A stretch of DNA of 64,000 nt from Cyclobacteriaceae bacterium. GTDB lineage: Bacteria; Bacteroidota; Bacteroidia; Cytophagales; Cyclobacteriaceae. Of this stretch, positions 54,701 to 62,603 are shown in pieces. The stretch is taken from the NCBI GenBank assembly GCA_028285685.1, contig JANQOR010000027.1, positions 124,001-188,000 on the forward strand, written 5' to 3'. Positions within the stretch are counted from its first letter, which is position 1. Each line of letters starts with the position of its first letter. Position numbers and translations under genes: made by a program. The notes under the pieces were generated by a model, which was not told where the DNA came from, ran no database searches, and saw only the letters and a program-made list of their open reading frames with translations.

Positions 54701-56307
54701 ACCCTGCAATCGAATTTGATAATGACCTGGATAGTTATACCATAAGTTCTGATTTGTCGATAGGTGCGATGGGTGATGTGACTGCATACTATGTCGCAAG
54801 GGCAGACCTTGAGACTGGAAATGATATTTTACTTGCTTTTGGATCTGGAGCTAATGCACAATTGCACAATCTACGTGTGGTTGGCCTTCCTACCTTATCA
54901 TATCTTCGGCTGTCGGGCAATCAAATGGTAGGGGCGACGACGCTTGATATTGGCCAGGTTCTCTTAGCAGGTTATCAGAGGTTATCAGCAAACTCGTTTC
55001 AACTAAAGTTAAATGGATCCATAGATGCCACAGGCGGCATAGGTGATGGGACTTTTTTTGCAAATTCTTCGACAACACTTGGAGCCTTGGACAATACGGG
55101 AAATAGTGGATTCGCTGGTGAACTTGCGGAGGTAATTGTCTATGGCGATAATCACAATGCAATCACCGCCGAGGCTGTTGAGTCTTATCTAGCGCTGAAG
55201 TATGGGATAACTTTGAACGGGGGTGATTACGATTATACCAGTCCTGAGGGGAGTATTTTCTATCCGGGAAATTCCGATACAAATTTTGCTGGTTATAGGT
55301 CAGATGTGGCCGGAATCTGTCGTGACGATAAGTCTAACTGGAAGCAGTTGACTGCTGCGTCGAGCAATACCACAGCTTCGTTGAGAATAACAAAAGATGA
55401 TCAGTTTACCGGGAACGATCAATATATCACTTGGGCTCATAATGGCAATGCCATTGCTTCGGTAGGATCTGACTTCCCATCCGGGATCGAATCAAGATTG
55501 GGAAGGGTGTGGAAATTGAAGAAAACCAATGCTCCAACAGGCACTGTTACGATGACCTTCGATCTGGTAAGCAACTATCAAGGTGCTGATTTGAGAATTC
55601 TAGTTGATAATGATGGTGACTTTAGTGATGCCACAGTTTTAAATACTGGGGCCAGCACGAATGGAGATGAATTCACATTTTCATCCATTGATTTATCGAG
55701 TTTCAACGATGGCGATCTTTTTTCAATAGGAACAGTAGATAGAACCAGTTCTCCACTTCCTCTAACATGGCTGGCTTTTAGCGTAAGGCTGTCCGAAGGA
55801 AAGGTCATGCTTGAATGGAAGACAACAAATGAGGTCAATGTCAAGAACTTTGAAATTGAAAGAAGCACGAATGGTGTTGATTTCAGTTCAATTGGTAAGA
55901 CCAATGCCTTCAACCTCTCAAGTCAGATTAACTCCTACCGATACGTTGACCCCCAGCCTTTGTTTAATGTTGGATTCTACAGGATAAAACAGGTCGATTA
56001 TGATGGAGAATTCACCTACTCCGCCATTAAGACAGTCAATTTTGATCTACCGAGCTTGAGTGTTTCCATTTACCCGATTCCTGTCTCAGAGGTGCTTCAG
56101 ATAAAACTGAGTAAAAATGTCAATTTTGGTCGATTTAGCTTATTTGACCTTGGCGGTAAAGACAGGAGCTTGATTGTTGATGGAACAGCAGATAACACAG
56201 ATGTGATCTCATTGCGCAACCTTAATGCACTGAAGGATGGCATTTATCTCTTGGTGCTTTTTCTTGACGGAGAACTGATCCAACGTAAAGTTGTGATTCA
56301 AAACTAA
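51739..56307 (+). CDS. 1522-residue T9SS-secreted protein with three tandem LamG/DUF8202-like modules
   Basis: Signal peptide-like start (MWKLPFLLCFMALYELVRYSQ). Three repeats of a ~430-residue module follow, beginning at ~58 ('SNAILWLAPN'), ~493 ('GIGVWLSANDE') and ~924 ('NLRLWLKAGAG'). Each contains a concanavalin-like 'WSDIS/WGDQSGNGNDA/WEDQSGNGSHA' start and a 'YLALKYGITL...IAxIGRDD' half at ~304, ~717 and ~1149. The end (~1345-1522) is a type A sorting domain: 'LPLTWLAFSVRL', 'LEWKTTNEVNVKNFEIERS', 'GFYRIKQVDYDG', 'VSIYPIPVSEVLQIKLS'. It follows the giant gene by 210 bases and probably is a companion surface protein. Confidence 0.9.
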   Translation: MWKLPFLLCFMALYELVRYSQDQSFESSGELRSGMLNSLELVSGPMNTGPPEASISVMPGGVSNAILWLAPNCDVSYDGTNQVDSWSDISAGGFVASNTGISTLSGSMPDFVAGSFVESEINSNPTFNFNSSISFNEVGNDDYLGFENFSTLVDASGITALLVANFPATSSSDQTIFSYLSSDSHNDEFDAGISDDGGMDGVFTESADSNSGLNGDLRDGITRIISIRFDGNGSTIAINGGNPGGNTFSPVSIAANGTFVIGQDLDDFSTPAFEANRSLTAEIGDLIIFDQIVGATDRQKVNSYLALKYGITLDQGSQQDYLNSSGVAIFPVVTESANYATYDNDISGIGRDDVSGLNQLRSKSVNADALLTGSSESFDSDLQFIIWGNDDGLLAFSSTEVSGGISTRIGREWRVAVSNSAGSVDLSFDLSGVTNSPAGSDNVALVVDGDGDFSNGFLRSISASTWNGTIATFDNISINDDEVLTIATMPSAPGGVSSGIGVWLSANDEVYNEGATLASDGQSVERWGDQSGNGNDALNLSIPQQPTFRTNSINFNSAVDFDGTDDDLSGSNGFRTVDYLTVFRPNQDFTSSSPPTYILGFGGFDFNGLFLGNLIGSNNVVTHFATLFGRSVDDAGLTVSNETLINSRNNALGTGQNLLLNENQLDNFSSGTFTNLSGNYILGNSPAETGAFPGLIGEVISYDVRLNDTDRLKVSSYLAIKYGLFLEGVATDYLASDGDFVYEKIVGGEIDNNHDIAAIGRDDITNLDQRKSKSANADSRLTIALTDNGGSFQNPNSFTKNLSFLAWGNDNDDNGIVEDVASDLPSNVVSRLDRQWRVQERGTVGEVTIQVDLAGIDPLGAESDFTTNTASDFLLLINSGATFNSGLTKSLEATSFDAANEIVTFQADFNDSEFFTVATSKINTFGPGGVSANLRLWLKAGAGIDETDGQLVDQWEDQSGNGSHAIQASGGMQGVYLDDSNSQAINFHPAIEFDNDLDSYTISSDLSIGAMGDVTAYYVARADLETGNDILLAFGSGANAQLHNLRVVGLPTLSYLRLSGNQMVGATTLDIGQVLLAGYQRLSANSFQLKLNGSIDATGGIGDGTFFANSSTTLGALDNTGNSGFAGELAEVIVYGDNHNAITAEAVESYLALKYGITLNGGDYDYTSPEGSIFYPGNSDTNFAGYRSDVAGICRDDKSNWKQLTAASSNTTASLRITKDDQFTGNDQYITWAHNGNAIASVGSDFPSGIESRLGRVWKLKKTNAPTGTVTMTFDLVSNYQGADLRILVDNDGDFSDATVLNTGASTNGDEFTFSSIDLSSFNDGDLFSIGTVDRTSSPLPLTWLAFSVRLSEGKVMLEWKTTNEVNVKNFEIERSTNGVDFSSIGKTNAFNLSSQINSYRYVDPQPLFNVGFYRIKQVDYDGEFTYSAIKTVNFDLPSLSVSIYPIPVSEVLQIKLSKNVNFGRFSLFDLGGKDRSLIVDGTADNTDVISLRNLNALKDGIYLLVLFLDGELIQRKVVIQN

Positions 56308-56325
56308 GGCTGGATTTGGCTATGA

Positions 56326-58593
56326 TTACAGAATCCTCAGCTTGGCGAAACTTAGCAAAAGCGTCTTCTCTCCAGCTTTTTCGAAATCTACTTTTGCTTT
56401 CTTATTGGCTCCCTGCTCATCTATTTCAGAAACGACTCCAAACCCAAACTTTGGATGCTCTACTTTCATTCCTTCAGCAAGGTTCGAAGTATCGCTGGGC
56501 TCAAAGTCGGGGCTAGGCTTATGATTTATGATCTGATTTGCAAATTTCTTGGTTGTCGATTCCTTCTTTAGGTTTCTGACAAAATTTTTGGTTACGTAAT
56601 TTACCCCTGGCGATACTGGATCGCTCGAAGAGAATTTTCGGTTAACCTTGATGAAATCTGGATCTACCTCCTCTAGAAAGCGGCTTGGTTCACAGTTCTT
56701 TAGTCGACCAAAACGATATCGATTGAGTGCGTAACTGAAGGATAGTTTTTGTTTTGCTCGCGTTATGGCAACATAGAAGAGACGTCTTTCTTCTTCCAGG
56801 TCTGCACGGCTACTTAGCATCATTTGAGACGGGAAAAGATCTTCTTCAAGCCCTACAATATAGACGTATTCGAACTCAAGACCCTTGGCCATATGAATGG
56901 TCATAAGCGTCACCGCATCTTCTGTTTTTTCATTTCTGTCCTCGTCGGTCAGCAATGCTACATCCTGAAGAAACGCGCCAAGGCTTTTGTCTTCTCTTTC
57001 TGGCTGTTCTGTAAATTCTTTGATCGCGTTGAGAAGTTCCTGCGTGTTCTCATATCGATTCATTCCCTCGATTGTCTTGTCCTCATAGAGCTCTTTTAGA
57101 AGTCCGGAGGTTTTTGCGATCTGGGAGGCAGTATCATAGGCATCCTTCTTTTCATTTGTCAGCCGAAATGATTTGATCAGGGTAACAAAATTTTCAACCT
57201 GGGTTCCGCCTCTTCCTCCGACATGAGAGCTTGCCCTCTCCATAATTTCCCAAAGCGGTTTCTGCTCTTCCGATGCAGCTACAACCATTTTATTAATGGT
57301 CCCTGGCCCAATGCCACGCTTTGGTAGATTTATGATCCTTCGCATGGCTTGCTCGTCGTTTGGATTCACAACGTACCTGAAGTAAGCGAGTAAGTCCTTG
57401 ATCTCTCTTCTTTGATAAAAGGAGAGACCCCCTACGATGCGGTACTTGATGTTGTTTCTTCGAAGCGCTTCTTCCATCGCTCGACTCTGACTATTGGTTC
57501 GATAAAGAATAGCGAAATCCCTATTCGGAACCTGATGCTGCATCTTGTTTTCAAAGATCGAGGAAGCGATCAATTTGCCCTCCTCGTTATCAGAAGTAGC
57601 TTTTATCAGATCAATGAGGTCGCCATCCGAATTGTGAGTCCAAACGCTTTTCTTAAGCTGTGCGGTATTCTTGTTTATAACCGAATTTGCTGCGTTTACA
57701 ATCGTTTTGGTCGATCGATAATTCTGCTCTAACCGGATCATCTTCAAATCCGGATAGTCTTTTTCGAAGTTGAGAATGTTTTGAATGTCAGCTCCCCGAA
57801 AGGCGTAGATACTTTGTGCATCGTCCCCAACAACGCAAATATTTTGTCTTACCGCCGCCAAACGTTTGGCTATCATGTACTGAGAGATATTTGTATCTTG
57901 AAACTCGTCGATCATGACGTGATGGAAACGCTGTTGATACTTATTCAACACATCAGGGTTTTCCTGGAACAAGACGTTGGTGTTGAATAAGAGATCATCA
58001 AAGTCCATCGCATCTGCAGCAAAGCACCGCTCGGAATATGCCTGGTAGAGCCTTCCCATTTCCGGACGCATATTCATTTTGTCATCCTCATAGTAGATGG
58101 GATTGTTTAGGTATTCTCGCCAAGAGACAAGCCGGTTTTTTGCCCCGGAAATCCGATTATAAATAATATTCGGTTTGTATACTTTGTCATCCAGGTTAAA
58201 TTCCTTAACAATGAGTTTGATCAGTGATTTGGAGTCGTCCGTATCATAAATGGTGAAGTTGCTGGGATAGCCTAACCGACCAGCCTCTGCTCGTAAGATC
58301 CTGGCAAATACTGAGTGAAAAGTACCCATCCAAAGATTCTTAGCCTCATTTCCCACCACAGATTCAATTCGGTGCTGCATTTCCTTAGCAGCTTTGTTCG
58401 TAAATGTTAGGGCGAGAATACTAAATGGATCAATCCCGTGCTTCTCTATCAGGTGGGCAATCCTATAAGTCAGCACGCGAGTCTTGCCTGAGCCTGCACC
58501 TGCAATGATCATGCAAGGACCTTCTATATTTAATACACCTTCTCTTTGCGGGGGATTCAGCGACTCTAGGTAGTCTGCTCGCGCTTCTGCCAT
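56326..58593 (-). CDS. pcrA: UvrD/PcrA-type superfamily 1 DNA helicase
   Basis: A 755-residue ATP-dependent 3'-5' helicase. 'AGAGSGKTRVLTYRIAHLI' is Walker A (31-38), 'DEFQDTN' motif II, 'YRTNSQSRAMEEALRR' motif IV, 'MTIHMAKGLEFEYVYIVGLEEDLFP' motif V and 'EERRLFYVAITRAKQKLSF' motif VI. The C-terminal 'GMKVEHPKFGFGVVSEIDEQG' is the Tudor-like end of PcrA. Length is normal. It acts in nucleotide excision and mismatch repair and in replication restart. It converges on the second cargo gene with an 18-base gap. Confidence 0.95.
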   Translation of the reverse strand: MAEARADYLESLNPPQREGVLNIEGPCMIIAGAGSGKTRVLTYRIAHLIEKHGIDPFSILALTFTNKAAKEMQHRIESVVGNEAKNLWMGTFHSVFARILRAEAGRLGYPSNFTIYDTDDSKSLIKLIVKEFNLDDKVYKPNIIYNRISGAKNRLVSWREYLNNPIYYEDDKMNMRPEMGRLYQAYSERCFAADAMDFDDLLFNTNVLFQENPDVLNKYQQRFHHVMIDEFQDTNISQYMIAKRLAAVRQNICVVGDDAQSIYAFRGADIQNILNFEKDYPDLKMIRLEQNYRSTKTIVNAANSVINKNTAQLKKSVWTHNSDGDLIDLIKATSDNEEGKLIASSIFENKMQHQVPNRDFAILYRTNSQSRAMEEALRRNNIKYRIVGGLSFYQRREIKDLLAYFRYVVNPNDEQAMRRIINLPKRGIGPGTINKMVVAASEEQKPLWEIMERASSHVGGRGGTQVENFVTLIKSFRLTNEKKDAYDTASQIAKTSGLLKELYEDKTIEGMNRYENTQELLNAIKEFTEQPEREDKSLGAFLQDVALLTDEDRNEKTEDAVTLMTIHMAKGLEFEYVYIVGLEEDLFPSQMMLSSRADLEEERRLFYVAITRAKQKLSFSYALNRYRFGRLKNCEPSRFLEEVDPDFIKVNRKFSSSDPVSPGVNYVTKNFVRNLKKESTTKKFANQIINHKPSPDFEPSDTSNLAEGMKVEHPKFGFGVVSEIDEQGANKKAKVDFEKAGEKTLLLSFAKLRIL

Positions 58594-58689
58594 AGCGCAA
58601 ATCTAGGGATTACAGTTGGGACTTGCTGATGAAAGTAAATCCAATTTACCACGAATTGGGACGGCTGTGGTCCCTAAGTAGAAATGAAG

Positions 58690-59199
58690 CTATTTTCCTT
58701 CTTCTTCTTTTAAAAATGTGGTTTCATGAAATTTCTTTGACCATTTTCCATCCTCCCATATTCCAACAATAAATTGGAATTTGTTATCATCTAAATAGAT
58801 CCAACTATCCCTGAGAAAAGCACCGTTATACTCGTATTCAAAATGCAGGTTTCTGCCATCGACGAGGATTGTTCCCTGAGTGATGCCACCAAACCTGTCA
58901 AACTCGTAAAATTCAAGTCTGTCTTCTTCTTTGTTATAAGCCCGTACCCCAACTGCTCTAAATCCAAACTCTTTGGTTTTTGGGTCGGTAGACCAGGAAT
59001 TCACCCTTACAATCTGCTTATTCAGGTCCCACTTCATAGTGTAGACAGTTTTCCCTTCAAACCCTCCGAGCTGCATTCCTTCGGAGATCCAACTTCCATC
59101 TGCTAAGGTCTCAAAGGCTTTGATTGGATTTTTCTGGGCGTGGGCATGTGTAGAAATAATGACCAACATGAGTACCATAAGTCTTAAAATTGCTCTCAT
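58690..59199 (-). CDS. secreted hypothetical protein, lipocalin-like
   Basis: A 169-residue exported protein with signal peptide ending 'THAHAQ' (~22). The rest is a beta-sheet pattern ('SWISEGMQLGGFEGKTVYTMKWDLNKQIVRVNSW', 'LEFYEFDRFGGITQGTILVDGRNLHFEYEYNG'), consistent with a small calycin or DUF1579-like barrel. No ligand or catalytic residues can be assigned. It is the first of several small minus-strand secreted or membrane genes here. Confidence 0.65.
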   Translation of the reverse strand: MRAILRLMVLMLVIISTHAHAQKNPIKAFETLADGSWISEGMQLGGFEGKTVYTMKWDLNKQIVRVNSWSTDPKTKEFGFRAVGVRAYNKEEDRLEFYEFDRFGGITQGTILVDGRNLHFEYEYNGAFLRDSWIYLDDNKFQFIVGIWEDGKWSKKFHETTFLKEEEGK

Positions 59200-59258
59200 T
59201 TTAGAAGGATTAGAATTTTTTTTGAGTTTATTCCGGCTTTAAAAATGATGCTGCATAC

Positions 59259-59666
59259 TCACCTCCAAATGCCTATGATGAATCCGATTAATGTGAAATA
59301 TACAACAATATAGCCTCCATTAATCATGATGTATCTCAGAGATTTTTGCTCAAAAAGGGCAATGATTGCGAAAATAAGTGCTGCCCATCCAAGTCCTGCA
59401 AGAAACCCCGCAGTGGTACCCCAGACCCAATCGGTTTTACTATCTCCGAGAAAAGCTGCCAGATTGTAGCAGATGATAATTGACAGAATAGTGGAAATGG
59501 TGTACACTTTACCAGCATTGACTTTTTTAATATCCTCGTCCGTGAGATTATTTTCATGCTTCCAGGCATTGTAAAACATAGCTGGGGAGTACCAGAGAGC
59601 GCCAACGGCAAGGTTGGATATTGCTGCAACTAGAACGGCCCAGTGATTGATGTACATTTCTTCCAT
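59259..59666 (-). CDS. DUF1761 membrane protein
   Basis: A 135-residue membrane protein from the ATG at 59664-59666, preceded by the A/G-rich 'AAAAAAGAGAA'; the upstream start at 59699 is less likely. Four TM helices and the mark 'HWAVLVAAISNLAVGALWYSPAMFYNAW', then 'WGTTAGFLAGLGWAALIFAIIALFEQKSLRYIMINGGYIVVYFTLIGFIIGIW' fit DUF1761. Function unknown. Confidence 0.88.
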   Translation of the reverse strand: MEEMYINHWAVLVAAISNLAVGALWYSPAMFYNAWKHENNLTDEDIKKVNAGKVYTISTILSIIICYNLAAFLGDSKTDWVWGTTAGFLAGLGWAALIFAIIALFEQKSLRYIMINGGYIVVYFTLIGFIIGIWR

Positions 59667-59731
59667 TTCTCTTTTTTCAGCCAAATGTAGAAAGCACAAG
59701 CGGTCCTGTCTTGGAAAAAATTTACCTGAAT

Positions 59732-60247
59732 CTAATCCCTAATCCTTGAGTATATAATTGGATTTACCAGTTCTAATTCCTTAGGTGGATTTGTTTGAGT
59801 TGAGTACTTGGCAAAGTATCGAAACTGATTTTCGTCTGTTTTGATAATCCTGGATATGTACGACCTTACTGAAGTTCCGGGTGAGACTCTGGCCGAATGA
59901 GTTAATGAATCCCCATCAAGTATGGCGAAACCGGAATGGCTTTCGTTACCTGGCCCTTTTAAATGGTACCTTAGGGTATCGTTTTCGGTGAAGTACATCC
60001 CCTCATAGGTTCTAAAGAGTTCATTTGATTTATTGAATAACTCATTTTCAGCATAGAAATATCTCCCTTTCGGAGATAGCCTATACGTCAGAACTGATTT
60101 AAAGGAGGAGTCTACAGGATACCCCACCCACGTTCCTTCTATGAAAAGAGGAAGCTCCAGCTGCCTTCGGCTAACTGATTTAGACGAGAGGAGAGAAATG
60201 AGACAAAGTGTTGTAATTATCAATAAAATAGCAGTACCTCTTTTCAT
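59732..60247 (-). CDS. hypothetical exported protein
   Basis: A 171-residue protein from the ATG at 60245-60247 (MKRGTAILLIITTLCLISLLSS): a hydrophobic start that may be a signal anchor. The rest, 'IEGTWVGYPVDSSFKSVLTYRLSPKGRYFYAENELFN' and 'ESHSGFAILDGDSLTHSA', is beta-rich with repeated short strands. No family recognised. It is likely independent of the AraC gene that lies upstream on the same strand. Confidence 0.55.
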   Translation of the reverse strand: MKRGTAILLIITTLCLISLLSSKSVSRRQLELPLFIEGTWVGYPVDSSFKSVLTYRLSPKGRYFYAENELFNKSNELFRTYEGMYFTENDTLRYHLKGPGNESHSGFAILDGDSLTHSARVSPGTSVRSYISRIIKTDENQFRYFAKYSTQTNPPKELELVNPIIYSRIRD

Positions 60248-60327
60248 CCTTGTAGTTTTATTTGGCAGCAAATGTACCTTGCAAGTGGCCTTCGGTCTTG
60301 GAAAAAATTTACTAGAGAGGACTACTG

Positions 60328-61155
60328 TCAGCTTCTGACGTTTACAGGAATATAATTAAGAATGGGTCCCTTCTCTACCAGGTACTTTTCAGGATTGAGA
60401 CCTGAGTAGTGCTTGAATTCGTTAATGAAATGAGCCTGATCATAATAGCCACAATCCAGTGACAATCGTGTCCAGTTTACAGAATTGGAATGCTCTAATT
60501 CCATAAGTACTCGCTGGAATCGTTGTATTTTTTGCAATTCTTTCGGTGTTATTCCTAGATGTTTTTTAAACAAATGGATCAGATGCTTTTGACTATACCC
60601 ACATTTCTCGGAGATCTCCTTTATTGTCTTTTCAGATGGGCTAGAAGATAATACTTGAACACCGTAAGTAATGACCCCCGGGATTTCCTCTTGAAGAAGC
60701 CTCTTACTAAAATACTCCTCAACGACTCTGAACTTATTTTCAGGAGCAGTAGTGTTTAGAATATCATCTCTGAGTTCATTGATTGAACTGCCAAACAGAA
60801 GGTCAGTGTCGACCACTTGATCCGTAATTTCTCCTAACGGAAAATGGGAGAAATGGTATGCGGCCCCTTGGTGGAATCTAATCACCATCATGGAGGAATT
60901 CACTCCACCAGCGTCTATGGTGATCAATTTTTTTCTCGCGCCCGACAACCACGAGGATGTGCATTTTTGCTTTTTCTGAAGAGTGACATTATCAAAAATG
61001 TATTTTGGACGTTCGGTAAGATCGATGATCAAATCCTGGTAGCCTTCTGGCAGCAGCTTTTCTGCTTCATATCCCGGGGTTAGATATTCAAAGAATGCCA
61101 TGGACTCAATAAAATGAGATAAAAACCCGACAGGCTTGTGGATTAGAAAAACCAT
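60328..61155 (-). CDS. AraC-family transcriptional regulator
   Basis: A 275-residue regulator. The ATG at 61153-61155 overlaps the M24 peptidase stop by one base (TGATG); a GTG one codon earlier is possible. The N-terminal ~150 residues resemble the DUF6597 sensor domain ('FIESMAFFEYLTPGYEAEKLLPEGYQDLIIDL'). The C-terminal double HTH reads 'IKEISEKCGYSQKHLIHLFKKHLGITPKELQKIQRFQ' and 'LSLDCGYYDQAHFINEFKHYSGLNPEKYL'. Translational coupling to the peptidase suggests it regulates that gene or shares its signal. Confidence 0.92.
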   Translation of the reverse strand: MVFLIHKPVGFLSHFIESMAFFEYLTPGYEAEKLLPEGYQDLIIDLTERPKYIFDNVTLQKKQKCTSSWLSGARKKLITIDAGGVNSSMMVIRFHQGAAYHFSHFPLGEITDQVVDTDLLFGSSINELRDDILNTTAPENKFRVVEEYFSKRLLQEEIPGVITYGVQVLSSSPSEKTIKEISEKCGYSQKHLIHLFKKHLGITPKELQKIQRFQRVLMELEHSNSVNWTRLSLDCGYYDQAHFINEFKHYSGLNPEKYLVEKGPILNYIPVNVRS

Positions 61156-62507
61156 CACCGATTGGGAGATAGTGAACGAGGGATGGTCATAAGTTCTGTT
61201 TGCCTGCCATCAATATATCTAGTCTGCTGTCCATCGAAAAAAGCATCCTCTTCAAGCATAATGCGAATCTCCTTATCCCATTCTTTGATAAAGACACCTG
61301 CATTAAGCTCAATAGAATGTGCGGTATTTTTGTATAGAGGGTAATCACCTCGGCCAGGCACACCTCCCTGCTGATCCCACAAACCAATGGTTGGTCCCGC
61401 TCCATGTCCGTGATACCCAATCGGGTGAGTGTAAATTACTCCCTTCAGCTGCTCCTCTTTACATTGATCTAAAGTAGCTTGGAGGATCTCGTTTCCTGAT
61501 CTTCCCTCCTTGAAATTGGACGTAAGTATGTCTTGTACTCTATTTCCTTCCTTAAATGCTTCAGCGAGATACGAAGGAGGCTCCACTTCTCCCGGTTTCA
61601 GCACATAAGCATGTTGTTGGGTATCCGTATTTAGTCTCAAATACGTAATGCCGAAATCAACATGAAGAAGATCACCGGGAATGATTACCTGCTTTCCAGG
61701 CCGACCGGAAAATGCTCGAAGATGTTCGAATGATTCCGGGTCCTTTCGCTGAATAGAAACCGATGGATGGAACCAGGCCGTGAATCCCAATTCTCTGATT
61801 CGGTCGCGGTACCACCAAACGACATCATCAGTAGTGGTAACTCCAGGCTGCACGACCTTCTCAGAAAACCCTTCTGCGATTATCTGATGGGCCATTCGTA
61901 CAATGTTTGGATAAACTGCCATCTCGCTTGCTGTTCTAGTTTCCAACCATCCAATCGCCACATCCTCTGCCCCAACGATTCGGGACTGATACTTTCTGGG
62001 AAGAACAGTGAACAACTGATCATAATGTGTGGAAGAGAGACCGTCAGCGAGTGCAAAAGTCTCTGATTTATTGACACCAATCTTCTTGGGATCTTTTTCG
62101 ATGATCATTTCAGCAAGCGCTTTCCATTGATCGGGCTGCTCTTCTTTGTTCCACACAGTTTTAAAGAGCTCACCTGTATTGTACCTAGACATTCCAAAGG
62201 TTTCTATCGGCTTGTTACCGCCGGGATCAAAGGCAATCAACATGGTGGTTCGTCGGGCGGACTGCCAGGTAGCAGGAAGTAACGTCTTAATAACAGGGTC
62301 TTCATTGTATTCGCGTGCAATTATGATCCACATATCAATCTCTGACCTTCGCATTATCTCCGGCAGGTAGTTTTTGACCTTATCGTCAAGCCACTGGTCG
62401 ATCACCTCAGCTCTTTTTTGCATTGAGAGCGTTTTAGGAAAAAATGGGTTTTGAGAGAAAGCGAAACAGAATGAGAACAGAAAGGGAATGAATAGTGTTT
62501 TTCTCAT
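61155..62507 (-). CDS. secreted M24-family metallopeptidase (Xaa-Pro type)
   Basis: A 450-residue exported enzyme with signal peptide ending 'FAFSQ' (~19). A creatinase-type N-terminal domain precedes the pita-bread domain, which shows metal-ligand segments 'LLHVDFGITY', 'HPIGYHGHGAGPTIGLWD', 'HSIELN' and 'IMLEEDAFF'. Pita-bread peptidases remove N-terminal residues or act on Xaa-Pro bonds. It is the first gene of a two-gene operon with the AraC regulator. Confidence 0.88.
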   Translation of the reverse strand: MRKTLFIPFLFSFCFAFSQNPFFPKTLSMQKRAEVIDQWLDDKVKNYLPEIMRRSEIDMWIIIAREYNEDPVIKTLLPATWQSARRTTMLIAFDPGGNKPIETFGMSRYNTGELFKTVWNKEEQPDQWKALAEMIIEKDPKKIGVNKSETFALADGLSSTHYDQLFTVLPRKYQSRIVGAEDVAIGWLETRTASEMAVYPNIVRMAHQIIAEGFSEKVVQPGVTTTDDVVWWYRDRIRELGFTAWFHPSVSIQRKDPESFEHLRAFSGRPGKQVIIPGDLLHVDFGITYLRLNTDTQQHAYVLKPGEVEPPSYLAEAFKEGNRVQDILTSNFKEGRSGNEILQATLDQCKEEQLKGVIYTHPIGYHGHGAGPTIGLWDQQGGVPGRGDYPLYKNTAHSIELNAGVFIKEWDKEIRIMLEEDAFFDGQQTRYIDGRQTELMTIPRSLSPNR

Positions 62508-62603
62508 AGTACTTATGGCTAAATGATAAATATAGTTGAATCAGATTGCAATGTCATTTCGTAAATTGAAAGACCGGATTTGTTGGTTTTATTTGTGTTG
62601 TGA

